A stretch of DNA of 6,083 bases from contig JAIOPA010000459.1 of NCBI GenBank assembly GCA_021414165.1, forward strand, positions 1 through 6,083. Direction: 5' to 3'. A model generated the notes under the pieces. It was not told where the DNA came from. It saw only the letters and a list, made by a program, of their open reading frames with translations, and ran no database searches. Positions 1-6,021 of this stretch are shown here, in pieces. Position numbers and translations under genes: made by a program. Position 1 is the stretch's first letter, and every line of letters starts with the position of its first letter. This stretch comes from Candidatus Eiseniibacteriota bacterium. Lineage in GTDB: Bacteria > Eisenbacteria > RBG-16-71-46.

Positions 1-3000
1 CACCACGCCCTGGTACGCCGATGCCGTCCACTGCAACGGAGCCCCGCCGGGGTTGTAAAGGACGATGGCGCGCTCGCGCTGAGCGGCATGCTCACCCAGC
101 GTGGGTGCGGCCGCGGTCACGAGGCTGGTCGCCACCAGTTCCAGGACCGGCGCGGCACTGCCCACGCCGCGCAGCGGCAGCGCGAGCAACGGCTGGTCCG
201 GGTCGTCGCTCGCCATGCGCAACTCGCCCACGGCCTCGGCGATCTCGGTGGGCGCGAACACCACCGCGAGCGCGCGCGTGTCACCGGGCAACAACGTGAA
301 CCCGTCGGCCGCCACATGGAATGCCGAGTGCGTCACGGACAGTCCCGACACATGCAGCGGATCCACGCCCGTGTTGGCGATCGTGAGATGCAGCGTGTCG
401 CGCGCGCCGATCGAGTGCGCCCCGAAGTCGAGCGCCGCCGGAGCTGCGGTGATGTCGGGCGCGCCCTGCACCGCCAGGCTCACCGCGATCGCGGTGTCGG
501 GCCGTGAGCCGTCGTTGGTGGTGAGCCGCACACGGCCGCGATAGGTGCCCGACGCCAGCCCGTTCGCCACCATGGATAGCGTGAGTGTCTGCGACTCGCC
601 CGGCCCGATCACGCCCGCAGCCGGCGACACCTCGAGCCACTGCACCAAGGGCACCACGCGCACGGCCAGACTGTCGTGCACGTAAGCCTGATTGAACGCG
701 ATCGTGGTGCCCAGTGCGCGCGTGCTGTCCTGCAGCCCGATCGTGGCCTGCGTGGTGCTGCCGGTCATGCGCCGGTACTGGAAGCGCACCTCACCCGACG
801 GGTACAGGATGGCCTGGAACGTGAACACCGAACCGGCATCGTTGAAGCGCGGCACCGCGTTCCAGGTGACGATCGTGCGCGCGCCATCGAAGTGCAGGTA
901 CGCGCGTTTCACACCCGTCCCGAAGCTGAGGTCGTCCCAGAACGGCGCGATCAGGTTGCGTGCGGCACCCGTTCCCGGCAGCCCCACGTTCACGAACACG
1001 GGGCCCTCGTTGCCGAACTGCAGGTAACCGTTCGTGCACACGCGCAGTTGCGAGAAGCGCCGGCCATAGAGTGGGAAGCTGAACCCCAGCGGCAACGGCG
1101 CCGACATGGCCTCGTCGCCCGACAACGTGATCGCGTTGGCCGGCGATACGATGTCGACCCACTGGAACGCAGGGCCCGCGGGCTCGTCGGAGTCGATCCA
1201 GCGATAGCCACCCGCATCGGGCCCGCCTGCTCCGGCGGTCTGCGGCTCGTGCGCCGAACCCACGGTGCCTTTGGCCGTGGGCTCGTCGGGCCATGCCGCC
1301 ACGACCGGCGCAGGCGTGCCGAAGTCCAGCACGGGGCGTGGCGCGCTCCACTCGAGCACGCCCGCCGACGGATTGCGCAACTCCACGGTACGCGTGAGCG
1401 TGATGCCCGTGCGCGTGGCGGCATCGACCGTAGGCGTGGGCAACACCAGGTTCGGCGCTGCGAGTGTGGTGAACGTGACCACGTTGGAGATCGCGCCGGG
1501 GTTGCCGAACTCGTCCCGTGCCCGCAGCGCCACGAAGTACGTGGCCTCGGTCGCGAGCCCGCGCATGCGGAACAGTTCTGCGCTCTGCGCCGGCCGCGGG
1601 CGCGGCGAAGCGAACAGCGTGGCCTGCGCGAAGTTCGCGGGCGTGATCGGCTGCACCGCCACGCGCAACTCGTAAGTGGCCGCAGTGCCCGCGGTGCTGT
1701 CGTCGCCGGGAGCCGTCCAGGCCAACTCCACCGAGTTACTGCCCACGCTCGCCACGCGCAGGCCCTGTGGTCGCGACGGGGCGATGCTGTCGGCGTCGGC
1801 GGCCGCGAGCGCCAGGTTCAAGCGCCCGCCGGTCACACAGCGGCCGATCAGTCCCGGCTTGGGCTCGGCGAAGAACAGGAGCCGTGCCTTCACATCGGCG
1901 ATCGCCATCTGCGGGAAGCGGCCCATGAGGAACGCGGCTGCGCCCGTCACGTGCGGTGCCGCCATGCTGGTGCCGGACAACAGGTGGTAGCCGTTGTTCG
2001 GCACGGTCGACAGGATGTCCGCGCCCGGCGCGGCCAGGTCGACCGACGTGAGTCCGTAGTTCGAGAACCCCGCCAGCTGATCGGCATGGTCGGTGGCGGC
2101 CACAGTGATGATGTTGTCCGCGGGCAGCGCGGCCGGGTAGCTCGGAGCGGCATCGTTGTCGGTGCGCGCATTGCCGGCCGCGGCCACGAACAGGTGGCCC
2201 GCATCGCCCGCCGCACTGATCGCATCCTCGAGCGCGCGCGAGTAGAAGCCACCGTTCCACGAGTTGTTGCTCAGCCGGATCCCATTGCGCACGCAGTAAC
2301 CGATCGCCTCGATCGCACCCGACGTGGGCCCACTGCCGTTGGCGTTCAGGAACTTGAGGATCACCAGCTTGGCCTGCCACACCACGCCGGTCACGCCCAC
2401 GCCGTTGTTGCCCACCGCCGCGATCGTGCCCGCGGTGTGCGTGCCATGGCCGTTGTCGTCGCGCGGGTCGCCGTCGTGCCCGTAGAAGTCGTAGCCGTGC
2501 ACGTCATCGATGTAACCGTTGCGGTCGTCGTCGATGCCGTTGCCCGCCACCTCGCCGGGATTGGTCCAGATGTTGGCGGCCAGGTCCTCGTGGTCGTAGT
2601 CGCAACCGGTGTCGATGTCGGCCACCAGCAGCGACGGCTCACCGGTGTAGAACTCCCACGCGCGATCGGCCCCGATGTCCGCCCCCGCCAGTCCGCCCGT
2701 CTGCCCCGCGTTGTGCAGGCCGAACTGCTCGGGATAGCGCGGGTCATCGGGCGTGCGGCCAATGCTCACGAGGTAGTCCGGCTCGGCGTACTCGACGCGC
2801 GGATCCTGCGACAGTCGCGCGGCAGCCTCGGCGGGATCCATGCCCGGCACGCTCAGCGCCTCGAGCCCGGCGAACTCATAGCTCGCGACGCGCATCGCGC
2901 CCAGAGGGGCCATGGCGTCGTTGCGCGCGGCGCTCTTCGACAGCGGCTTCCAGCGCACCAGCACGCGGCCCGGCGCGTAGTCCTGCGCCCGCGCGTTCGC

Positions 3001-3105
3001 CGCCACGAACAACATCGCGCACGCGCAGGCGAACGCCAGCGCGAGTCGGGCGACTCGACGCAGGGCGTCGGGTGCGGCGCAAAAGCGGCGGAGGAAGTGC
3101 GACAT
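1..3105 (-). CDS. Secreted subtilisin-like (S8) serine protease with C-terminal beta-domain tail, 3' end outside window
   Basis: An open frame of 1035 codons with no stop runs off the left edge. Residues 1-40 are a signal peptide: arginines, a hydrophobic core LALAFACACAMLFVAA, and a likely cut after ANARA. Residues 44-115 resemble an I9-type propeptide (APGRVLVRWKP ... VEYAEPDYLV). The S8 domain spans about 120-435, with catalytic Asp165 (DTG), His220 (NGHGTH), oxyanion Asn312 (AAGN) and Ser380 (GTSMAAPH). A D/N/G-rich loop (GNGIDDDRNGYIDD, 188-201) sits between Asp and His and probably binds calcium. After the protease come FN3 (about 441-547), a 'GYRWIDSDEP...PLGFSFPLYG' module (about 633-765), a BACON-like Ig segment (about 813-878) and an ASH/choice-of-anchor-D-like domain (about 880-990). 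The protein is therefore a predicted exported endopeptidase, perhaps cell-surface attached; the anchor would lie beyond the edge. The ATG at 3105 has AGGAG upstream but only 2 bases away. An in-frame ATG at 3174 would add 23 Pro/His/Gly-rich residues before the signal peptide and is less likely. The natural substrate is unknown. Confidence 0.93.
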   Translation of the reverse strand, partial: MSHFLRRFCAAPDALRRVARLALAFACACAMLFVAANARAQDYAPGRVLVRWKPLSKSAARNDAMAPLGAMRVASYEFAGLEALSVPGMDPAEAAARLSQDPRVEYAEPDYLVSIGRTPDDPRYPEQFGLHNAGQTGGLAGADIGADRAWEFYTGEPSLLVADIDTGCDYDHEDLAANIWTNPGEVAGNGIDDDRNGYIDDVHGYDFYGHDGDPRDDNGHGTHTAGTIAAVGNNGVGVTGVVWQAKLVILKFLNANGSGPTSGAIEAIGYCVRNGIRLSNNSWNGGFYSRALEDAISAAGDAGHLFVAAAGNARTDNDAAPSYPAALPADNIITVAATDHADQLAGFSNYGLTSVDLAAPGADILSTVPNNGYHLLSGTSMAAPHVTGAAAFLMGRFPQMAIADVKARLLFFAEPKPGLIGRCVTGGRLNLALAAADADSIAPSRPQGLRVASVGSNSVELAWTAPGDDSTAGTAATYELRVAVQPITPANFAQATLFASPRPRPAQSAELFRMRGLATEATYFVALRARDEFGNPGAISNVVTFTTLAAPNLVLPTPTVDAATRTGITLTRTVELRNPSAGVLEWSAPRPVLDFGTPAPVVAAWPDEPTAKGTVGSAHEPQTAGAGGPDAGGYRWIDSDEPAGPAFQWVDIVSPANAITLSGDEAMSAPLPLGFSFPLYGRRFSQLRVCTNGYLQFGNEGPVFVNVGLPGTGAARNLIAPFWDDLSFGTGVKRAYLHFDGARTIVTWNAVPRFNDAGSVFTFQAILYPSGEVRFQYRRMTGSTTQATIGLQDSTRALGTTIAFNQAYVHDSLAVRVVPLVQWLEVSPAAGVIGPGESQTLTLSMVANGLASGTYRGRVRLTTNDGSRPDTAIAVSLAVQGAPDITAAPAALDFGAHSIGARDTLHLTIANTGVDPLHVSGLSVTHSAFHVAADGFTLLPGDTRALAVVFAPTEIAEAVGELRMASDDPDQPLLALPLRGVGSAAPVLELVATSLVTAAAPTLGEHAAQRERAIVLYNPGGAPLQWTASAYQGVV

Positions 3106-3213
3106 CGCTCCTGGATGCGGTTCGGTCGCCGGCGGTCGTGCCCCGCCCCCATGCGGATGCGTGGGACGGGTCATGCCGTGCGGCGGCCGGTCGCGGATCG
3201 GATGACACCCGGT

Positions 3214-3233
3214 GGCGGCCAGCATAGGCCGCC
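3214..3233. repeat. Inverted repeat, 7-bp GC stem with 6-base loop
   Basis: GGCGGCC, then agcata, then GGCCGCC forms a perfect hairpin. It lies in the gap between queF and the protease gene, about 110 bases upstream of the protease start. It could be part of the protease 5' leader, or the last of a series of hairpins behind queF. It lacks a T-run on either side, so it is not a classical terminator by itself. Confidence 0.45.
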
Positions 3234-3248
3234 CCGGGACTCCCGTCA

Positions 3249-3269
3249 CGGGGTATTGCTGCTACCCCG
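3249..3269. repeat. Inverted repeat, 7-bp stem with 7-base loop
   Basis: CGGGGTA, then ttgctgc, then TACCCCG pair perfectly. This is the middle one of three hairpins between queF and the protease gene. The loop is the least GC-rich part of the gap. No protein-binding consensus is recognised. Confidence 0.45.
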
Positions 3270-3277
3270 GAGCGCGC

Positions 3278-3300
3278 GGGCCGGGTCCACGACCCGGCCC
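3278..3300 (-). terminator. Possible terminator behind queF: 10-bp GC stem, 3-base loop
   Basis: GGGCCGGGTC, cac, GACCCGGCCC is a perfect, all-paired 10-bp stem starting 11 bases past the queF stop codon. Position and strength suit a terminator for queF. There is no U-tract on the minus strand after the stem, so it may instead protect an mRNA 3' end or work with the two further hairpins downstream (3249-3269 and 3214-3233). Confidence 0.45.
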
Positions 3301-3311
3301 CGTCGCGGTTG

Positions 3312-3692
3312 CTACTTGCGCTTGCGGGCCGGCTTGGCCGGCTTCTCGTAGCGCGCGATCACACGCGTGGTGATACCACCGCGCACATTGAACAGACCCA
3401 CGACCTTGAGCTTCTTGGGCTTCATGGCCTTCACGAGGTCGTCCAGGATGCGGTTCGTGACCTGCTCGAAGTAGTGGCCTTCGTTCCGGAACGCCCAGAT
3501 GTAGAGCTTGAGCGACTTCAACTCCACGCACAGCTCATCGGGCACGAACTTGACGATGATGGTGCCGAAGTCGGGCTGGCCAGTGACCGGGCAGAGCGCG
3601 GTGTACTCGGGGCACTCGTGGCGGATCCAGTACTCGCGGCCCGGGGCGGGGTTCTTGAACGTGACGAGTTCGCGGGACGGCTTGGACGGCAT
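3312..3692 (-). CDS. queF: NADPH-dependent preQ0 reductase QueF (7-cyano-7-deazaguanine reductase), short type
   Basis: This 126-residue cytoplasmic enzyme reduces the nitrile of preQ0 to the aminomethyl group of preQ1, using two NADPH, before preQ1 is inserted at position 34 of tRNAs for Tyr, His, Asn and Asp. The sequence shows the family signature CPVTGQPDFGTI with the thioimide-forming Cys34 and proton-donor Asp41, then the QueF motif ELKSLKLY (58-65) and FRNEGHYFEQ (68-77), where His73 and Glu76 are near the substrate-binding His/Glu region of the family. RGGI follows at 104-107. The protein belongs to the short single-domain class and ends in a lysine/arginine-rich tail (KPAKPARKRK). 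The start ATG at 3692 is chosen because AGGAG lies 10 bases upstream and because homologues begin near here; the frame stays open to a possible start at 3746, but those 18 residues look non-conserved. The gene diverges from miaB. No other queuosine gene is visible. Confidence 0.95.
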   Translation of the reverse strand: MPSKPSRELVTFKNPAPGREYWIRHECPEYTALCPVTGQPDFGTIIVKFVPDELCVELKSLKLYIWAFRNEGHYFEQVTNRILDDLVKAMKPKKLKVVGLFNVRGGITTRVIARYEKPAKPARKRK

Positions 3693-3702
3693 CGGTGGGG
3701 CA

Positions 3703-3707
3703 CTCCT
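3703..3707 (-). promoter_or_regulatory. Shine-Dalgarno site of queF
   Basis: AGGAG on the minus strand lies 10 bases before the ATG at 3692 and decides that start over the longer in-frame alternative. Just upstream, an AT-rich patch reads CTATAAG (minus strand, 3714-3708). It looks like a -10 box, but a transcript started from it would begin at about 3701 and lose this ribosome site, so the two cannot both serve the same message. Confidence 0.6.
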
Positions 3708-3745
3708 CTTATAGGATGGTGGGCCGGGGAGTGTGCGGGTTGCCA

Positions 3746-3753
3746 CCGTACGG
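3746..3753. promoter_or_regulatory. Palindrome CCGTACGG in the queF-miaB divergent region
   Basis: A perfect 8-base palindrome lies near the middle of the 127-base region between the two divergent starts. A minus-strand TTGACC, which resembles a -35 box, lies just upstream of it at 3759-3754, but no good -10 box follows at 16-18 bases. The palindrome could be an operator serving both genes. An 8-base palindrome can also arise by chance in GC-rich DNA, so this is only a candidate. Confidence 0.2.
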
Positions 3754-3800
3754 GGTCAAACGCCGCTCCGCGCTGCGATTCGCCGCGCTCCCCCGCCCCG

Positions 3801-3809
3801 TGCTACCGT
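3801..3809 (+). promoter_or_regulatory. Possible extended -10 promoter of miaB
   Basis: TGCTACCGT matches the extended -10 pattern TGnTAnnnT. The hexamer ends 10 bases before the miaB start codon, so transcription would begin only a few bases before, or at, the ATG. No clear -35 box is present at the normal distance, which extended -10 promoters tolerate. The weak point is that two of the six core bases are C/G. Confidence 0.3.
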
Positions 3810-3819
3810 TTTCCCCCTC

Positions 3820-5169
3820 ATGAAACGCGTGTTCCTCGAGACCTATGGCTGCCAGATGAACGTGGCCGACTCCGAACTCATGGCCGGTGTGCTCCAGCGC
3901 GCCGGAATGGAGATGGTGGAGCGTGCCGAGGACGCCGATGCGGTGATCCTGAACACGTGCGCCATCCGTGAGCATGCCGAGTTGCGCGTACTGGGCCGCC
4001 TGGGCGAGTTCGCACATCTGAAGAGCAAGAACCCCGCGCTCATCGTGGGCGTGGCCGGCTGCATGGCGCAGCATCTGCGGAAGCGCTTGCTCGACCAGAA
4101 GCGCGTGCTCGATCTGGTCGTGGGCCCCGACGGCTACCGCGACCTGCCCGCACTGCTGCAGCGCGCGGCCAACGTGCCCACCGCCGAGATCCGTCTGGAT
4201 CGCGACGAGACGTACGGCGACCTGGAGCCCAAGCGCCAGCCCGGCGTGCGCGCATGGGTCACCGTGCAGCGTGGCTGCGACAAGTTCTGCACGTACTGCG
4301 TGGTGCCTTACACGCGCGGGCGCGAGCGCAGCCTGCCGCTCGCCGATCTCGTGCGACAGGTCGAGAGCGCGGCGGCACAGGGCTTCTGCGAGATCGTGTT
4401 CCTGGGCCAGACCGTGAACTCGTACCACGATGGCACCCACGACTTCGCCGACCTGCTGCGCGCCGCGAGCGCGGTGCCCGGCGTGCTGCGCGTGCGTTAC
4501 ACCTCGCCACACCCGAGCGACATGAGCGAGCGCGTCATCGCCGCCATGGCCGAGTGCGACAAGGTCATGCCGCACGTGCATCTGCCGCTGCAGAGCGGCT
4601 CCGACGCCATTCTCGAGGCCATGCAGCGCACCTACTCGATCACGCAGTTCGAGGACGTGCTGGGCCGCATCCGCGCGCAGATCCCCGGCGTGGCCGTGAC
4701 CACCGACGTCATCGTGGGCTTCCCCGGCGAGTCCGACGCTGACTTCGAGGCCACGCGCGCGTTCATGCAGCGCGCGCGCTTCGACAGCGCGTTCCTGTTC
4801 AAGTACTCGGCCCGCCCCGACACGCGCGCCTACAAGCTCGCCGAGACCGTGGACGAGACCGAGAAGGGCCGCCGCTTGCAGGTGCTGATCGACGAGCAGC
4901 ACGCCATCTCGGGCGAGATCATGGATGGGTACCTGAACCGCACCATCGAGGTGCTGGTCGATGGCCCGAGCAATCGCGGCAAGGCCGACCAGCCGCCGCA
5001 GCTCTACGGCAAGAGCCGCGAGTTCAAGACCGTCGTGTGGCCCGACGACGGCTCGCCTGCCGGAACGCTGCAGCAGGTGAAGATCGTGGGCACCACGCAC
5101 CTCACGCTGCTCGGGGAATCCGTCGGCACGCCTCGTCCCGAACCCCTCATCACGATCGGAGTCTCGTGA
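3820..5169 (+). CDS. miaB: tRNA-2-methylthio-N6-dimethylallyladenosine synthase MiaB (radical SAM methylthiotransferase)
   Basis: This 449-residue cytoplasmic iron-sulfur enzyme adds a methylthio group to C2 of i6A37 in tRNAs that read UNN codons, using S-adenosylmethionine. The N-terminal methylthiotransferase domain (1 to about 125) carries the three auxiliary-cluster cysteines Cys11 (ETYGCQMN), Cys47 (NTCAIRE) and Cys81 (GCMAQ). The radical SAM domain (about 140-370) has CxxxCxxC as Cys153, Cys157 and Cys160 within GCDKFCTYCVVPYTRGRERS, followed by FLGQTVNSY, HLPLQSGSD and DVIVGFPGE. A TRAM RNA-binding domain closes the protein (about 372-434). Length and motif order are normal for MiaB. 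GCDKFCTYCVVPYTRGRE argues for MiaB rather than MtaB or RimO. The usual GQNVNSY appears here as GQTVNSY. The ATG at 3820 puts ETYGC near the N-terminus as in homologues; a GTG at 3733 in the same frame would add 29 unlikely residues. There is no Shine-Dalgarno sequence before the ATG. The stop overlaps the start of the next gene. Confidence 0.96.
   Translation: MKRVFLETYGCQMNVADSELMAGVLQRAGMEMVERAEDADAVILNTCAIREHAELRVLGRLGEFAHLKSKNPALIVGVAGCMAQHLRKRLLDQKRVLDLVVGPDGYRDLPALLQRAANVPTAEIRLDRDETYGDLEPKRQPGVRAWVTVQRGCDKFCTYCVVPYTRGRERSLPLADLVRQVESAAAQGFCEIVFLGQTVNSYHDGTHDFADLLRAASAVPGVLRVRYTSPHPSDMSERVIAAMAECDKVMPHVHLPLQSGSDAILEAMQRTYSITQFEDVLGRIRAQIPGVAVTTDVIVGFPGESDADFEATRAFMQRARFDSAFLFKYSARPDTRAYKLAETVDETEKGRRLQVLIDEQHAISGEIMDGYLNRTIEVLVDGPSNRGKADQPPQLYGKSREFKTVVWPDDGSPAGTLQQVKIVGTTHLTLLGESVGTPRPEPLITIGVS
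5158..5161 (+). promoter_or_regulatory. Ribosome site GGAG for the hydrolase gene, inside miaB
   Basis: GGAG lies within the last codons of miaB, 4 bases before the GTG at 5166. It supports that GTG as the start, although the spacing is short. Ribosomes ending miaB would stop on top of this site, which fits coupled translation. Confidence 0.5.
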
Positions 5170-5927
5170 ACGTCTCCCATCTGCTGCTCGCCGCTCTGTT
5201 GCTTGGCATGACGGGCATGGCACACGCGGAGGGCACGCCGGTGGCGGACTCCGGGCGCTTCGTGTTCCGCGAGATCAAGCTGGGTGCGGCCACGCATCGC
5301 TATGCGGTGTGGCTGCCGCCGGGACACGCGGCGCAGAAGCATTGGCCCGCGCTGGTGTTCCTGCACGGCTCGGGCGAGTGCGGCACCGATGGTGTGAAGC
5401 AGACGCATGTGGGCCTGCCCGCCTGGCTCGTGAAGCAGCCCGAGCGCTGGCCGTTCGTGGTGGTGATGCCGCAGAAGCCGGTCGAGGAACAGGAGTGGGA
5501 GGAACAGGAAGCACTGGTGCGCGCCACGCTCGAGGCGAGCACGAAGGAGTTCGGCATCGACGCCAAGCGCGTGGCGCTGACCGGTATGTCGCAGGGCGGC
5601 CATGGCGCGTGGTACCTGGGCGCGCGTGACTCGGCGCGCTGGCGTGCGCTGGTGCCGGTGTGCGGCTATGGCCGCGCCCGCACGGTGGGCAAGCGCGTGG
5701 CGGGGCTGCCGGTGTGGGCGTTCCACGGGCTCAAGGACGACGTGGTGAACCCACAGGATGCGCGCGACATCGTGGCCGAGATCCAGCGCGTGCGTAGTGC
5801 GCGTGGCCTGGACCCCGCGGGTGCCAAGCTCACGCTGTATCCCGACGCGAACCACAACAGCTGGGACTCCGCGTACAGCGAGCCCGAGTTGCCGGGCTGG
5901 TTGATCGAGCACACGCGCGCGCGCTGA
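5166..5927 (+). CDS. Secreted alpha/beta-hydrolase, predicted esterase/peptidase (COG4099-like)
   Basis: The 253-residue product starts at GTG, overlapping the miaB stop by 4 bases. Residues 1-21 form a signal peptide (LLLAALLLGMTGMAHA, cut before EGTP), so the mature enzyme is exported to the periplasm or outside. The alpha/beta-hydrolase fold shows the oxyanion-loop motif VFLHGSGECGTDG (64-76), the nucleophile elbow GMSQGG with Ser142, the acid Asp191 in HGLKDDVV, and His230 in DANHNSWD. The last is the HNSWDxAY signature of the predicted-peptidase/carboxylesterase group related to dienelactone hydrolases. All three triad residues are present, and the length is normal for a single-domain hydrolase of this group. 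The usual Arg of the HGxGERG motif is replaced by Cys72. The substrate cannot be read from sequence; ester cleavage is more likely than peptide cleavage, by family experience. It probably shares a transcript with miaB. A longer form from 5037 inside miaB is rejected because it would bury the signal peptide. Confidence 0.88.
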   Translation: MNVSHLLLAALLLGMTGMAHAEGTPVADSGRFVFREIKLGAATHRYAVWLPPGHAAQKHWPALVFLHGSGECGTDGVKQTHVGLPAWLVKQPERWPFVVVMPQKPVEEQEWEEQEALVRATLEASTKEFGIDAKRVALTGMSQGGHGAWYLGARDSARWRALVPVCGYGRARTVGKRVAGLPVWAFHGLKDDVVNPQDARDIVAEIQRVRSARGLDPAGAKLTLYPDANHNSWDSAYSEPELPGWLIEHTRAR

Positions 5928-5954
5928 TCCGCGCCACACGACACGAGCACGGAC

Positions 5955-5990
5955 ACGGGCCGCCCGGCGATGCACTGCCGAGCGGCCCGT
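5955..5990. terminator. Probable bidirectional terminator stem-loop
   Basis: ACGGGCCGC (5955-5963) pairs perfectly with GCGGCCCGT (5982-5990). Inside it, CGGC (5965-5968) pairs with GCCG (5977-5980) around an 8-base loop, with one C-A mismatch between the two stems. The plus-strand side continues with TTCCTGTT, a weak U-rich tail. It lies 27 bases after the hydrolase stop and 31 bases before the stop of the presumed facing gene, the usual place for a shared terminator of convergent genes. Confidence 0.6.
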
Positions 5991-6021
5991 TCCTGTTGCA
6001 CAGCGGGCGCCGCACCCGCCG

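Noticed and set aside
1..3105. Protease gene broken by frameshifts, because only short minus-strand pieces show start and stop
   Set aside because: Reading the minus-strand frame from 3105 down to 1 gives continuous protein with no stop. It is simply cut by the window edge.
676..3351. 891-codon open frame on the plus strand opposite the protease gene
   Set aside because: It runs codon-for-codon antisense to the protease frame, is dominated by Arg, His, Ala, Val and Gly, has no domain or signal, and crosses the protease start and the queF end. High GC removes stop codons in this register.
3312..3746. Longer queF start at 3746 (144 residues)
   Set aside because: The extra 18 residues are unlike QueF N-termini, and the AGGAG spaced 10 bases before 3692 would lie inside the coding region.
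3693..3760. preQ1 riboswitch upstream of queF
   Set aside because: The leader has neither the small pseudoknot with an A-rich tail of preQ1-I nor another preQ1-class layout that I can recognise, and an AGGAG site sits free before the ATG.
3709..5223. 504-codon open frame on the minus strand opposite miaB
   Set aside because: It is an antisense shadow of a clear MiaB gene, with a low-complexity His/Ala/Gly/Val/Leu composition and no motif. It would also overlap the whole divergent promoter region.
5941..5960. ACACG repeats just after the hydrolase gene
   Set aside because: Only three short, irregularly spaced copies; too little to call a repeat array or a binding-site cluster.
5004..5975. 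323-codon open frame on the minus strand opposite the hydrolase
   Set aside because: It is antisense to a protein with a complete catalytic triad and signal peptide; its own translation is Arg/His/Ala-rich with no recognisable domain.
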